Origin: JABMRP01 sp964444795
GTDB lineage: Bacteria > Planctomycetota > Planctomycetia > Pirellulales > Thermoguttaceae
Assembly: GCA_964444795.1 (NCBI GenBank)
Contig: CAYUIQ010000006.1
Span: 14,495-78,494 of the forward strand
DNA: 64,000 bases
Reading direction: 5' to 3'
Position 1 is the stretch's first letter, and each line of letters starts with the position of its first letter. The notes under the pieces were generated by a model, which made no database searches, had not been told where the DNA came from, and saw only the letters and a list, made by a program, of their open reading frames with translations. Shown here one piece after another: positions 9,984 to 19,415 of the stretch. The translations under genes and the position numbers were made by a program.

Positions 9984-11567
9984 ATGATGAATACGACTAG
10001 ACCACCAGTGCATCGTATTTGGCCGGTTTCGCTGCTTGTCATGACGTCGATTGCCGGAGGGCTTTGGCCGTCTCCCCTGTCCGGCCAGTCGCGGACCACG
10101 TTAAAGGCCGCCGACGGGGGAACTGCTAGCTCGATGGTGTTTTCACCTGATGGAAAGGCATTGGCAACGCGCTGTGGCGGCGGGTTCGGTGGCGGCGGGT
10201 TCGGTGGCGGCGGGATGTCTTCTCCTGAGCAAGTGAAGTTGTGGGATACTCAAAGCGGCAAGCTCAGATGGTCGCAAAATGTCACGGCCGGGATGGAGGG
10301 CGTTGTTCCAATGATTTCGATGTCGGGCGAGATTCCGCTGGTCTTTGCCCCGGACGGCAAGACCATGGCCTACCCTAGTGGGGGTTCGCCCGACCAGATG
10401 CCCCAAGTGACGATCGTACTGCGCGAGGTAGCTACCGGTGCCTTGAAGTGGACCGCCAAAACCGAGGGATTCATCGCCGTCCACGCCTGCCTGATGTTCT
10501 CGCCCGACGGGAAGAGTCTCGCCTGGACGACCAGCTCCCAGGCCGGCGACGGCGTGGTCCAGTTGTTCAGCTCCGAAACAGGCAAGGAGCAAGGCAGACT
10601 CGTGGACTCCAAGCGTCACTTCTACCTCGCGGCGTTCTCGCCGGACGGCAAAACGGTGGCCACGGCCAATACGGATCCGATCCGACGACATCCTCAGGGC
10701 CACGGCGCCGGTGTCGGCGTCGGGGTCGAAAAAGCTACGATCACGCTGTGGGACGTGGCAACGCGCAAGCAGCGGGCCGTACTCACCTGCCCCGAACGGG
10801 CGATCGGCTCTCTGGCCTTCTCCCCCGACGGAAAAATGCTGGCCTCCAGCGAGATGTTAAGCATCACCGTGTGGGACACCGACAAAGCCAAGGTCAAGTG
10901 GCGGTTCAGGCCAGGACCTCTCGGCGGTGGAATTGGGCGATCGATAGCATTCACCGCCCGGACGGACACACTGGTCGTTTGCACCGCAGCTCCGTTTTCC
11001 ATCGTCCTGTTCGACTTGAAGACGGGCAGACCGAAGTGGACATCTCGGGCTTCAAAACGGGATATGTTGATTTCGGCAACCGGCCTTTCGCTCAGCGGCA
11101 GGATCGCCGCTTCCGTGTACCCACCCGGCAGCAAGGTCCGGCTCTGGGACACGCACACGGGACGGGAACTGACGACTTTGCCGGGCCCCGGGGGGAAGAC
11201 GCGATACCCGGGCGATATGGTCTTTGACACCGAGAAACCGCTGACTTTCTCGCCCGACGAGAAATACCTGGCCGGGGCAAGCCGCGGCGACGGCACCGTT
11301 TCCTTGTGGAACATCGAGGAGTTCGCTCCCCAAGCGCCCTCCGAACCTCAACCACACGCCCCGCCGGAACGAAGAACTCACCAGAGGCCGAAGACGGAAC
11401 CGGAATTCCGCACTTGGACCAGCGACGACGGCCAGTTCACCGTGGAAGCAAAACTTGTCAAGACCTCAGGCGACGTGATCACGTTGAAGAGAAAGACGGG
11501 TGAAGAGATCGACGTGCCCATCGAGAAACTGAGCAAGAAGGATCAAGAGTTCATCCGCGGTCGATAG
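9984..11567 (+). CDS. Secreted WD40-repeat protein with C-terminal SHD1 domain
   Basis: 527 aa. The ATG is preceded by GGAGG. The N-terminus has a hydrophobic export signal (about residues 10-35). A short Gly/Phe-rich low-complexity stretch (GGGFGGGGFGGGG) follows near residue 65. Seven or so WD40-like blades carry the recurring LAFSPDGK and VWDT/LWDT signatures. The last 55 residues (FRTWTSDDGQFTVEAKLV, then IPIEKLSKKD-like) match the SLA1 homology domain 1 common in planctomycete exported proteins. WD40 blades usually bind proteins. The role is unknown; it sits between two PQQ-type propeller genes in the same direction. Confidence 0.9.
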   Translation: MMNTTRPPVHRIWPVSLLVMTSIAGGLWPSPLSGQSRTTLKAADGGTASSMVFSPDGKALATRCGGGFGGGGFGGGGMSSPEQVKLWDTQSGKLRWSQNVTAGMEGVVPMISMSGEIPLVFAPDGKTMAYPSGGSPDQMPQVTIVLREVATGALKWTAKTEGFIAVHACLMFSPDGKSLAWTTSSQAGDGVVQLFSSETGKEQGRLVDSKRHFYLAAFSPDGKTVATANTDPIRRHPQGHGAGVGVGVEKATITLWDVATRKQRAVLTCPERAIGSLAFSPDGKMLASSEMLSITVWDTDKAKVKWRFRPGPLGGGIGRSIAFTARTDTLVVCTAAPFSIVLFDLKTGRPKWTSRASKRDMLISATGLSLSGRIAASVYPPGSKVRLWDTHTGRELTTLPGPGGKTRYPGDMVFDTEKPLTFSPDEKYLAGASRGDGTVSLWNIEEFAPQAPSEPQPHAPPERRTHQRPKTEPEFRTWTSDDGQFTVEAKLVKTSGDVITLKRKTGEEIDVPIEKLSKKDQEFIRGR

Positions 11568-11642
11568 GAACGCCTCGTGTTTTCTCGGCCCCACGCTGGC
11601 CGTTTTGCGAAGCCGCCGCCGGTTCTTAGAACGGAGATTGCC

Positions 11643-12818
11643 GTGACGCGACGGACAGTCATGTTGAACCTCTTCGTATTCGTAGCCATGCTGGGACCGC
11701 TCCCAAGCTACCTGCCTGCGGCCGACTGGCCTCGCTTCCGTGGGCCGCATGGGAACGGCATTTCCGACGAAAAACTGACCCTGTTGCCCGACGGGCCGCG
11801 ACAGATATGGGAGACGTCGGTCGGCGACGGATATGCTTCTTTGGCGGTGCAGGACAGCCGCTTGTACACCGTGGGGCGTCGTCCCGGGCACGCTGGGGTG
11901 CTGCACTGCCTGGACGCGGCGACCGGCAAACCGATTTGGGAGGCCGTGACCGGCTGCTCGTATCAGGTATCCACGCCGACGGTTGACAAAGGCCGGGTCT
12001 ACGTACTCAGTACGCCCCAGAGCCAGCCGGTGGTCTGCTGCCATGATGCCGCGACCGGAGCCGTTCTTTGGCGACGGGAACTGCCGATGCCGGCGCGGAT
12101 TCGAGCCTACGGGTACGCCGGTTCTCCGCTGCTTTGGAACGACCTGGTCATCCTGAATGTCGGGACGGGTCTGGCTTTACATAGAGACACGGGCGCGGTG
12201 GTCTGGCAACATGATGGCCTGGCGGGATTGGCCACGCCGGTGCTGTACCTCGAAGGGGGCCGCCCGCGGGTGTTGATCTTCGCTGGAGAAGCGCTCTTCG
12301 CCCGCGATGCCCGTACGGGCGCCGAACTCTGGTCGATTCCTTGGAAAACCCGACTTGCCGCAAACTGCTGCGACCCGATCTATCGCGACGGCAAGGTTTT
12401 CGTCACGAGCGGTTACGGCAAGAATGCCACGCTGTTCGACGTTAGCACAGGGCAGCCACGCGAACTCTGGAGCGATAAAGGAAGCGTGCTCAGTAGCGGA
12501 TTCCTCTGGCGGGGATACCTGTACTGCTTCGTCGGCAGGCAATTTGCATGTCTCGATTTCCGCACGGGCAGGCAACAATGGACGTTCCCCAGCGGAGCCG
12601 GGTCGGTGCTGATGGCCGACGAGAAGCTGATTCTCATGAGCGATCGGGGCGGGCTAACCATCGCCGAGCTGTCTTCGGAGTCATTCCGCCCGATCGTGCG
12701 GATACAGATCCTCGAAGGCATCACGTGGACACCCGCCGCGCTGGCGGATGGAAAGCTGTACGTTCGCAACCGGGCAGGGAAAGTCGTTTGCCTGCGCATC
12801 GCGGAGCCAACGAATTGA
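11643..12818 (+). CDS. Secreted PQQ-type beta-propeller protein
   Basis: About 391 aa. The GTG at 11643 is chosen because GGAG lies six bases upstream and the protein then starts directly with a signal peptide (MTRRTVMLNLFVFVAMLGP). An upstream in-frame GTG at 11577 would place 22 extra residues before it. The mature start is ADWPRFRGPHGNG. Blades carry CLDAATGKPIWE, CHDAATGAVLWRR and DARTGAELWSI. It is similar in layout to the gene at 8527 but clearly diverged, and lies 75 bp downstream of the WD40-SHD1 gene, so the three may form one transcription unit. Confidence 0.88.
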   Translation: MTRRTVMLNLFVFVAMLGPLPSYLPAADWPRFRGPHGNGISDEKLTLLPDGPRQIWETSVGDGYASLAVQDSRLYTVGRRPGHAGVLHCLDAATGKPIWEAVTGCSYQVSTPTVDKGRVYVLSTPQSQPVVCCHDAATGAVLWRRELPMPARIRAYGYAGSPLLWNDLVILNVGTGLALHRDTGAVVWQHDGLAGLATPVLYLEGGRPRVLIFAGEALFARDARTGAELWSIPWKTRLAANCCDPIYRDGKVFVTSGYGKNATLFDVSTGQPRELWSDKGSVLSSGFLWRGYLYCFVGRQFACLDFRTGRQQWTFPSGAGSVLMADEKLILMSDRGGLTIAELSSESFRPIVRIQILEGITWTPAALADGKLYVRNRAGKVVCLRIAEPTN

Positions 12819-12835
12819 ACGTGGTCAGGGCGTTC

Positions 12836-12853
12836 CCACGCCTCCGAGCGTGG
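12836..12853. terminator. Short stem-loop between convergent genes
   Basis: Stem CCACGC (12836-12841) and GCGTGG (12848-12853) with a 6-nt loop, 18 bp after the stop of the upstream propeller gene. An A-rich tract follows on the plus strand, not a T-tract, so it is not a textbook intrinsic terminator. It could serve as a processing or bidirectional end signal. Confidence 0.35.
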
Positions 12854-13010
12854 ACAAGAAAAAACCGGCCGGGCATCCCACGGACCGCTTGCCCCAGGAT
12901 GTCCCGGCCGAAAAAGAGAAGAACTACCTCCGAGAGTAATCGGGTAGCCGCGAATGTCAAGGAAATTCTACCGGCCCGTTGAGAAAGTGTGGGCACGTGG
13001 AAACAGTCTG

Positions 13011-14414
13011 CTAACGGCGAAAGGCGAATGAATACAAGTCGCCCGACGCGATTTGGACGCGAAGCCGGACCGGTTTGCCGGCCAGTTGGCCGAGATCCGG
13101 CGCGTTCTTCCAGGCGACGGCCTGGCCAACGGCATCGCCGCGAATCGGCGGGCAGTCTGCCAGGCGGAAACCTTCGATCGGCCGGCCGTCGGCGTCTTGC
13201 AGTTCGAATTGCAGACTGCCATTGCCGGTGGTCGCAAAGTTGATCAGGAGTTGCGTGCCGTCGAAGGTGAACGGTTTGGTGAGCAACTCGCCTCCGGTGT
13301 CCGACGCCCGTAGCGAGACAAACCCGTCGACGCGGAAGGTGAACCGGCGCACTCGACTGTCGGGTCCCGTGTAATAGGCCTCGGTGGCGTAGACGGAATA
13401 GTCTTTCTCATCGCCGGGCAGTTGGACCAGTCCCCAGGTCATGTAATTGCTGCGGTTGCCGGCGCGGTCTTGGGGAGCATCTTCGCCGATCAGCGCCTCG
13501 CTCCACCGGTGAAACGTCCGACCGTCGCGGCTGGCCATGAAGATCGGTTCGACCCGGCTCCCCTGGTCGGGCAGATAGCGGGTGGGAAAACCGATCAGCA
13601 GGTGCGGGGCTCGGGGATAAGACTGAATCGCATTGGTGTAGAGATGCTCGGGCGGCGCGTCGGTATACTTCAGCAAGACGGGCCGGGTCCAATGCAGGAA
13701 GTCGGCCGAGGTGCCGGTCATGATGGCGCGAACGCCGTCGGTAAACGTGCGGTGATACTCGCGGTAAAGCTTCGCGTGTGGATCCCAGAAGGCGAGGTTC
13801 TGTGAATCAAAAGCCCCTTCGGTAATCACCGGCTCGTCGGCCATGGGCCTCCAGTGGATGCCGTCGGGCGACTGGAAGACGTACAGCCCGGGCTTTCCCC
13901 GAGGGCGACCGCGCGCGACGGCCTTGTAGCGCGCCTCCGCCGGGCAGTTCGGGTTGACGTCCTTAAAGGGCGTGAAGCAATGCGTGCCGATGCCGTCCCA
14001 GACGATGTTGTTCTGCTTCGATCCGTCGAACTCGAAGAGTCCCAGCCGGGGCTTGACCCAGTGGATCCCGTCCTTGCTCTCGGCGTAACAGGTGACCTCG
14101 CGGTGTGCCGACTTGCGCGTCCGTTCATCGACATGCGAGCCGCGGTAGTAGATTCGGTAGAGGTCGCCGTCTTGAAAGATCGAGTAATAGGCGGACGTAT
14201 TGCCTTCCCAGGGCTCGTCGGTCACGAGGACGACTTCCCGGGCCACCGGCGGGTGCAAATGGAGTTTCGCGTCGCCTTCGAGCCGCTCGATCAAATGATG
14301 GTCGACGAACAACTCAAGTCGCGAACCGATGTCGATCGGCTCGACCGCCGGCAACGGGCCTGCGCTGAACCAGGTCAGAATGCCGGCGACCACGGCCGCT
14401 GGATAATTGTGCAT
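13011..14414 (-). CDS. Secreted sialidase/GH32-like propeller protein
   Basis: 467 aa. The ATG at 14414 has AAGGAG nine bases upstream; the open frame continues far upstream but that part is out-of-frame shadow of neighbouring genes. A signal peptide ends near ALPAVEP. The body contains Asp-box-like motifs SKDGIHW, SPDGIHW and SRDGRTF and blade strands typical of five-bladed glycosidase propellers. The C-terminal 110 residues look like a beta-sandwich (FTFDGTQLLINFATT). Planctomycete relatives are often called glycosyl hydrolase-like, but catalytic residues could not be assigned, so activity is uncertain. It is followed upstream by a Dabb gene on the same strand. Confidence 0.82.
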   Translation of the reverse strand: MHNYPAAVVAGILTWFSAGPLPAVEPIDIGSRLELFVDHHLIERLEGDAKLHLHPPVAREVVLVTDEPWEGNTSAYYSIFQDGDLYRIYYRGSHVDERTRKSAHREVTCYAESKDGIHWVKPRLGLFEFDGSKQNNIVWDGIGTHCFTPFKDVNPNCPAEARYKAVARGRPRGKPGLYVFQSPDGIHWRPMADEPVITEGAFDSQNLAFWDPHAKLYREYHRTFTDGVRAIMTGTSADFLHWTRPVLLKYTDAPPEHLYTNAIQSYPRAPHLLIGFPTRYLPDQGSRVEPIFMASRDGRTFHRWSEALIGEDAPQDRAGNRSNYMTWGLVQLPGDEKDYSVYATEAYYTGPDSRVRRFTFRVDGFVSLRASDTGGELLTKPFTFDGTQLLINFATTGNGSLQFELQDADGRPIEGFRLADCPPIRGDAVGQAVAWKNAPDLGQLAGKPVRLRVQIASGDLYSFAFRR

Positions 14415-14446
14415 GCTACCGCGCTCCTTCCGTTTCGGTTGCTTCT

Positions 14447-14770
14447 TCACGGTTTGACACTCGCGTCGAACACGCGGACTTCCTTCCAATTGTTCTTGTT
14501 CTCCTCGATGAATTTCATGTGGGCCGCGGCCTGCTGATACTGGTCGTGGGAGGCTTGATCGGCGAAGACGACGTGCAGGGCCACGTCGAACCGGCGGTCG
14601 TTGACCGGACGGTCGTAATCCTCGGCCAGGGTCCCCGCGGCAAAGAAGACCGTACCCGGATGGTCGGAAAGGTATCGCTTGCAGGCCGCCACCAGCTTCT
14701 CCTTGGCCGCGGCCGAGTTGTCGTTGAGGGTGAAGAAGACACTGTGGGAAAGCATCTGCTGGGCGGCCAT
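14447..14770 (-). CDS. Dabb (stress-responsive A/B barrel) family protein
   Basis: 107 aa, a single ferredoxin-like Dabb domain. It begins MAAQQMLSHSVFFTLND and continues with FFAAGTLAEDYDRPVNDRRFD and DVALHVVFADQASHDQYQ, ending with HMKFIEENKNNW, the expected order of strands and helices. Members form dimeric alpha/beta barrels and mostly have no known reaction. No signal peptide, so probably cytoplasmic. It lies between a secreted propeller gene (32 bp away) and another (43 bp away) on the same strand. Confidence 0.9.
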   Translation of the reverse strand: MAAQQMLSHSVFFTLNDNSAAAKEKLVAACKRYLSDHPGTVFFAAGTLAEDYDRPVNDRRFDVALHVVFADQASHDQYQQAAAHMKFIEENKNNWKEVRVFDASVKP

Positions 14771-14812
14771 GTTCGTTTTCTCCTCGATGGTCCTGGAAAA
14801 AGATGCCTTTGG

Positions 14813-16057
14813 TTACGGCTGCTTTTCGATCCGGTAGAGGTGTGTTTCGGTGCGTAGAAAGAGCGCGTCTCCTGCCACGGCGGGGGAGGCCATTTGGTGG
14901 CCGGCCAGAGCGTTGGTCGACAACCGATCGAACGCGCGCCCCGGACGAATGACCGTGGTCGTGGCGTCTTCGTCGAAGAAATAGATGCGGCCGGCGGCAT
15001 GGATGGGCGAGGCGGAGAAGTCGCCGCCGAGTCTCTCCTTCCAGACGAGCTGCCCGGTCTTGGCTTCCAGGCACGAGGCGACGCCGTTGTCGTCGACCAT
15101 ATAGAGCAGGTCGTCGATCAGCAAGAGCGAGGGCGTGGAGGGCACGCCCGACCGATGCCGCCAAGCCACGTGGCTGTCGGTCACGTCGCCCTGCCCGCCG
15201 GGACGCAGCGCCCACAGCTCGGGGTGATCGTAATCGACAACCGCAAACATCAGGCCGTGGCCGGACACGGGGCGCGGTACCATCGACCAACCGTAATGGT
15301 TTATTTTCCAGAGTTCCCGCCCGGTACTCGGATCGTAGGCGAAGACGGCCTTCGAACAGGGGCTGATCAGCTCGATGCGCTCGCCGGCTTGAATCACCGT
15401 CGGGGTGCAAAACCCCTTACGGCAGAAGCGGTGGACGGCGGTGTAGTCGATCGAACGATCGGTTTTCCAGACGGTGCGGCCCGTCTTCTTGTCCAGGGCG
15501 ATGATGTATTGCACGTCGGTGGCGTCGACGTGGAAGATCAGTAGATTGCCCAAGAGCACCGGCGACGAGCCGGGCCCCATGTGGTGGTCGCAGTTCAGGT
15601 CGCGTCGAGCCCAAAGGGTCTTGCCCGTGGCCGTGTCGAGGCACGCCGTGCCGTAGGTTCCGTAGTGAAGATACACGCGACCGGCTTCGATCGCCGGCGT
15701 GGGTGAGGCGTAGCTGTTGACCGGCGCGATTCGCTCGGGTTCGGCCACGTCGAATACCTTGACGTCGCGCAGGATCTTTCCGCCGGCGCGGTCGACGCAA
15801 ACGGCGAACAACTCCTTGCCGTCGGCGGTGGCCGTGGTCATCCAGATCTGGTCTTCCCAAACGACCGGCGACGACCAGCCGCGGTCGTGGATCGGCGTTT
15901 TCCAGGCAACGTTTTCCGTTTCACTCCAGGAGAGCGGGAGGTTGGCTTCTTCGGCGTGACCGTTGCCAGCCGGACCACGCAACATGGGCCAAACGTCGGC
16001 CGCTGATGCCAGCCCGGGCGGCAAGACGAGGGCAATCGCCAAAATCGTCGTTCGCAT
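14813..16057 (-). CDS. Secreted PQQ-type beta-propeller protein
   Basis: 414 aa with a signal peptide (MRTTILAIALVLPPGLASAA) and mature start DVWPMLRGPAGNG. Propeller repeats include CLDTATGKTLWAR, ALDKKTGRTVWKT, AYDPSTGRELWKI and CLEAKTGQLVWKE. A CDHHMGPGSSPVLLGN segment and a cysteine-containing loop (RFCRKGFC) are conserved-looking features of this subgroup. It heads a minus-strand group with the Dabb and sialidase-like genes. No dehydrogenase active site is seen; a periplasmic binding or assembly role is most likely. Confidence 0.9.
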   Translation of the reverse strand: MRTTILAIALVLPPGLASAADVWPMLRGPAGNGHAEEANLPLSWSETENVAWKTPIHDRGWSSPVVWEDQIWMTTATADGKELFAVCVDRAGGKILRDVKVFDVAEPERIAPVNSYASPTPAIEAGRVYLHYGTYGTACLDTATGKTLWARRDLNCDHHMGPGSSPVLLGNLLIFHVDATDVQYIIALDKKTGRTVWKTDRSIDYTAVHRFCRKGFCTPTVIQAGERIELISPCSKAVFAYDPSTGRELWKINHYGWSMVPRPVSGHGLMFAVVDYDHPELWALRPGGQGDVTDSHVAWRHRSGVPSTPSLLLIDDLLYMVDDNGVASCLEAKTGQLVWKERLGGDFSASPIHAAGRIYFFDEDATTTVIRPGRAFDRLSTNALAGHQMASPAVAGDALFLRTETHLYRIEKQP

Positions 16058-16177
16058 GAGTCGTTCCTTTCATCCACGCCGATGGCACACGGCTTTCACA
16101 TCGACCCCTTTATATCGACCATTGTGGACGAGACGACTGTCCCGTGCAAATCCGGGGAGGCTGTTGGTTTAGTAACT

Positions 16178-16222
16178 CGAAGTGTCAGCGAGGACGGAGA
16201 AGACGGCCTCACTGACGCTTCG
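16178..16222. repeat. Imperfect palindrome downstream of the histidine kinase gene
   Basis: Arms CGAAGTGTCAGCGAGG (16178-16193) and CCTCACTGACGCTTCG (16207-16222) pair at 14 of 16 positions around a 13-nt loop. It lies 3' of the minus-strand kinase gene and upstream of the minus-strand propeller gene. It could be a transcription terminator or a dispersed REP-like sequence; only one copy was found in this window. Confidence 0.5.
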
Positions 16223-16290
16223 GGGTGCTAAACGGCGGCCCACCCGTGCGGGTGGGGGAAAAGTGAAAGTGGCGTTGTCGATCTAGCGGC

Positions 16291-18339
16291 TCACTGGTCG
16301 GCGGCGTGCCGCAAGAGCAGCGGCAGCTCGACGATGATCCGGGTGCCTCGGCCGGGGGTCGAGCCGATCGTGGCGCGCCCGCCGAGCAAGCGTGCCCGTT
16401 CGCGGATGCCGTTGAGCCCGTAATGACGTTTTCCGACCCGGTCCGGCTCGAACCCGATCCCCCAATCGCGCACTTCCAGGCGAACGTGGGTTGCGTCTTG
16501 AGTGAGTTCAATCCGTATGTTCTCGCTCTGACTGTAGCGACAGGCGTTGGTCAGACTTTCCTGGACGACGCGAAAAACAGTACTCTCCAACGGCCCCGCG
16601 AGCCGGTCGAAGGTGATATCCCGAACGAATTCGATGTTCGGGCCGCCGCGCTGCTGGTGTTCGCAAATGAGATACTCGATGGCGGCGACGATTCCCGATT
16701 CGTCGAGGATCGGGGGTCGCAATCCGCTAATCAAGCGGCGTGCTTCGCCGATGGCCTCGTTGAGCAAGTCGACGGCGCCGGTGTACATCTCTCGGTTCTC
16801 ACCCAGATTATTCGCGTGAGTTTGCTCGAATCCCTGAAATCGGAGCATGGCACCGGCGAGTTGCTGCGCCAGGCCATCGTGGATCTCGTAGGCGACCAGC
16901 TTGCGTTCCCTCTCTTGCAGGGAGAGCAGTTCGGTGAGCAGTCGCTGTTCCTTCTGCACGGCCTCTTCGGCCCTGATTCTCGCGATGGCGGTGCCGGTCT
17001 GGGCGGCGATTGCCTCCAGCGCGTCGCGGGAATGGACGGGCACCTCCTCGCGCCGAAAGGAGCCGACGTTGAGGCAGGCGACGACCTCGTCTTCGTGTAC
17101 CACGGGCAATACGGCCAGCCCCTTCAGACCGGCCCTGGCCAGGGCGTCGCGAATCTCCGGCGGCAGTTTGTCCGCCTTTGAATAGAACGGCTCGCCGCGC
17201 CCGACGACCGCCATTTGCGGGTCGTCCTTGTCGAAATGAGCTTCCCGACGGAGGAAAGTGGCCGACAAGCCGCGATGGGCCACCAGATCCACGCCTCCCT
17301 CGTCGTTGGCCAGGTAGATCCCACCGCAATCCATGCCGGAGGCGGCAATCGCGGCGTCCAGGCAAGCGTCCAGCGCTTCCTCCAAGCCGGTCGTCGTGCT
17401 CAGAGCGAGTCCCAGGTCGCGCTGCGCACGCATCAATTCCTGAGCCCGTTTGCGCTGCGTAATGTCGATGGCCACGCCCGCCACGGAGATCGGCCGCCGG
17501 GTCTCATCGGCGATCGGAAACTGGATCGTCAGCCAATGGTGCGTGCCATCTTCCTGTGACATGTCTTCAATCGTCTCGATCGCTTCGTTTCGGGAGATCA
17601 CCTCGCGGTCGACGGCTCGCATCCGCTCGGCCGTTTCCGGAGGCCACAGTTCCAGGTCAAGCTTGCCCTGCCACTGGCTGAGTTGGACGCCCACGACGCG
17701 CTCGAAGCCCGGGTTGAAGTAGAGATAACGGCCCTCGGTGTCTTTCATGTAGGCGACGCCGGGCAGGTGGTTCATAAACGCCACGAATCTCGCTTCGCTC
17801 TGGCGAAGCTGTTGCTCCACCTGCTGGCGCTTGGCGATGTCGTCCTTCATCGCGGCGTTTGTGGCAGCCAGTTGGGCCGTGCGCTGCGCGACGCGCTCTT
17901 CCAACTCATCGTGTGCCTCACGCAGTGCCTCTTCCGCCTTGCGGCGATCGAGGATATCCTGCCACTGGCGAAGCGCCCGCCGCACGATGCGCGGCAGATC
18001 GGATAGCGTGGCGGCCGACTTGACCACGTACTCGATCGCCCCACTCTTAATCGCCTCCACTGCCGCTTCTTCGTTCCCCTGGCTGGTCATCAGCACCACG
18101 GGGTACGCTCGTTGCCGTGGATCGTCGGAAAGAAAGGCCGTTCCGCGGCCGTCGGGCAACATCAAGTCGGCAAGGAGCAGGTCGGGGGGGGCCTCGGCAA
18201 CCATCGCCTTGCCCTGGCGAACCGTTTCCGCCACTGACAGCTCGACGCCTCCGTGGTTGGTCTCCAACTCGCGGCGGACCAAGAGCGTGTGGTCGGGATC
18301 ATCCTCGACCAGGAGAATCTTCAAGGGCCTCGTGGGCAT
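16291..18339 (-). CDS. Hybrid histidine kinase: REC-PAS-GAF-HisKA_3-HATPase
   Basis: 682 aa, cytoplasmic, no membrane segment. The order is receiver domain (1-125, acidic pair Asp13/Asp14, phospho-acceptor Asp58, Lys107), coiled coil (130-185), PAS (about 185-300, ending DITQRKRAQ), GAF (about 310-455), and NarL-type dimerisation/phosphoacceptor with His487 in YEIHDGL. A HATPase domain with DWGIGF and GLNGIRERARLLGG follows. Having the receiver first suggests control of the kinase by an upstream kinase, with a separate LuxR-type regulator as output; none is adjacent. The start at 18339 follows GGGGAGA; upstream open frame is shadow. Confidence 0.92.
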   Translation of the reverse strand: MPTRPLKILLVEDDPDHTLLVRRELETNHGGVELSVAETVRQGKAMVAEAPPDLLLADLMLPDGRGTAFLSDDPRQRAYPVVLMTSQGNEEAAVEAIKSGAIEYVVKSAATLSDLPRIVRRALRQWQDILDRRKAEEALREAHDELEERVAQRTAQLAATNAAMKDDIAKRQQVEQQLRQSEARFVAFMNHLPGVAYMKDTEGRYLYFNPGFERVVGVQLSQWQGKLDLELWPPETAERMRAVDREVISRNEAIETIEDMSQEDGTHHWLTIQFPIADETRRPISVAGVAIDITQRKRAQELMRAQRDLGLALSTTTGLEEALDACLDAAIAASGMDCGGIYLANDEGGVDLVAHRGLSATFLRREAHFDKDDPQMAVVGRGEPFYSKADKLPPEIRDALARAGLKGLAVLPVVHEDEVVACLNVGSFRREEVPVHSRDALEAIAAQTGTAIARIRAEEAVQKEQRLLTELLSLQERERKLVAYEIHDGLAQQLAGAMLRFQGFEQTHANNLGENREMYTGAVDLLNEAIGEARRLISGLRPPILDESGIVAAIEYLICEHQQRGGPNIEFVRDITFDRLAGPLESTVFRVVQESLTNACRYSQSENIRIELTQDATHVRLEVRDWGIGFEPDRVGKRHYGLNGIRERARLLGGRATIGSTPGRGTRIIVELPLLLRHAADQ

Positions 18340-18467
18340 CGTCGACAGTCTCCCCGTACGGCTATCCCTTTTCCCGAATGAACGGCACACTGGCAAGTGT
18401 AACGCGCCGGGCCCTTGGCGCAAACCACATACCCCTGCCCTTCGTCCGGGGGAGATCGCCGGTGCTC

Positions 18468-19331
18468 CTACTTCTCCAGGAGCGTTTCCAGCCCCTGAAG
18501 GTTCTGCTTGAGACTCTCTTCGGCGTCGAGTTCGCTGCGGTGGTCGAGGATGCCGACGGGACCGTCGTAACCGCTTTGGCGCACGATCCGCAGCATCGCC
18601 CGGTCGTGCTGACCCTGGCCGACGGGAAGAATCTTCGGCCGCGCGCCGTCGTTCATGCCGTTGAGATTCAGGCAGAGCAGGTAGGGTTTCATCCGGGCGA
18701 ACACTTCGGCGAAATCGCCGATGTGGCCATGTCCATGGTGGAAATTGTAGACGATCCCCACGTGCCGGGCATCGGCGTTGGCTCGCAGCCAGCGGACCAC
18801 CGCCACGAGGTTCTCCGGTTCGCCCCCCCATCCGCCATGGTTGTAGATTCCGAACTTGCAGTCCAGTTCATCGGCTTGCTTGACCAGCGGCAGGAGTTGT
18901 CTGGCGGCGGATTCCACTTTCTCTTGTTGGGTTCCACTGCTTGGGCTGGGCGCGGTCCGCCAAATCTGCGGGTGAATGCCGTGTTTCCGAATCAGCGGCG
19001 CGATTTCCGGATGGAAGCTCCAAAAGGCGAAAAACTCGATGTCCCGCCGCTTCATCTCAAGGATTTCCTCCTCGAAGGTTGGCACATGCTGCCCACGCCA
19101 GTCGTAAGCCAGGCGGCCAATCCCCAACCGCGAGAGCATCTCGGCCCGCTCTCGGGGGCCACGCTCCTTAGCATCGAACGGCACGATGCACCAGGCAACC
19201 AGATTCTCCTTGGAAAAATTGTCGGCACCGGGGTTGGTGTCGACGGCGACTGCGGGGATGGCGGAGAAGGTGAAGGCCGCGATGAATAGTGCGGCCAAGG
19301 TGGCTGCCCGAGTGTGTGCGTTTCCGTGCAT
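18468..19331 (-). CDS. Secreted sugar phosphate isomerase/epimerase-like TIM barrel
   Basis: 287 aa. An N-terminal signal peptide (AALFIAAFTFSAIPAVAVD) precedes an AP-endonuclease-2/xylose-isomerase-like barrel. Strand ends carry likely metal ligands in KFGIYNHGGWGG, VGIVYNFHHGHGHIGDF, LLCLNLNGMND and VGILDHRSE. Planctomycetes encode many exported members, some acting on sugars or inositols. The substrate here is unknown. It sits between the kinase gene and the alpha-mannosidase gene on the same strand, 84 bp after the latter's stop, so it may belong to the end of the long operon upstream. Confidence 0.87.
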   Translation of the reverse strand: MHGNAHTRAATLAALFIAAFTFSAIPAVAVDTNPGADNFSKENLVAWCIVPFDAKERGPRERAEMLSRLGIGRLAYDWRGQHVPTFEEEILEMKRRDIEFFAFWSFHPEIAPLIRKHGIHPQIWRTAPSPSSGTQQEKVESAARQLLPLVKQADELDCKFGIYNHGGWGGEPENLVAVVRWLRANADARHVGIVYNFHHGHGHIGDFAEVFARMKPYLLCLNLNGMNDGARPKILPVGQGQHDRAMLRIVRQSGYDGPVGILDHRSELDAEESLKQNLQGLETLLEK

Positions 19332-19415
19332 GGGTGGGGCCTCCGGTTGGATGCTCTGTGGCTACATCTCGGCGGAGCGGGATGGCTACCATACGAGGCT
19401 ACTGTACGGGGCTGC

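Noticed and set aside
14415..15410. Upstream part of the long minus-strand frame that ends at 13011
   Set aside because: It overlaps the Dabb gene and the propeller gene in the wrong frame; the real gene starts at the ATG 14414 with AAGGAG and a signal peptide.
18340..18831. N-terminal extension of the histidine kinase frame
   Set aside because: Arg-rich, overlaps the isomerase gene out of frame; the receiver domain begins at the ATG 18339.
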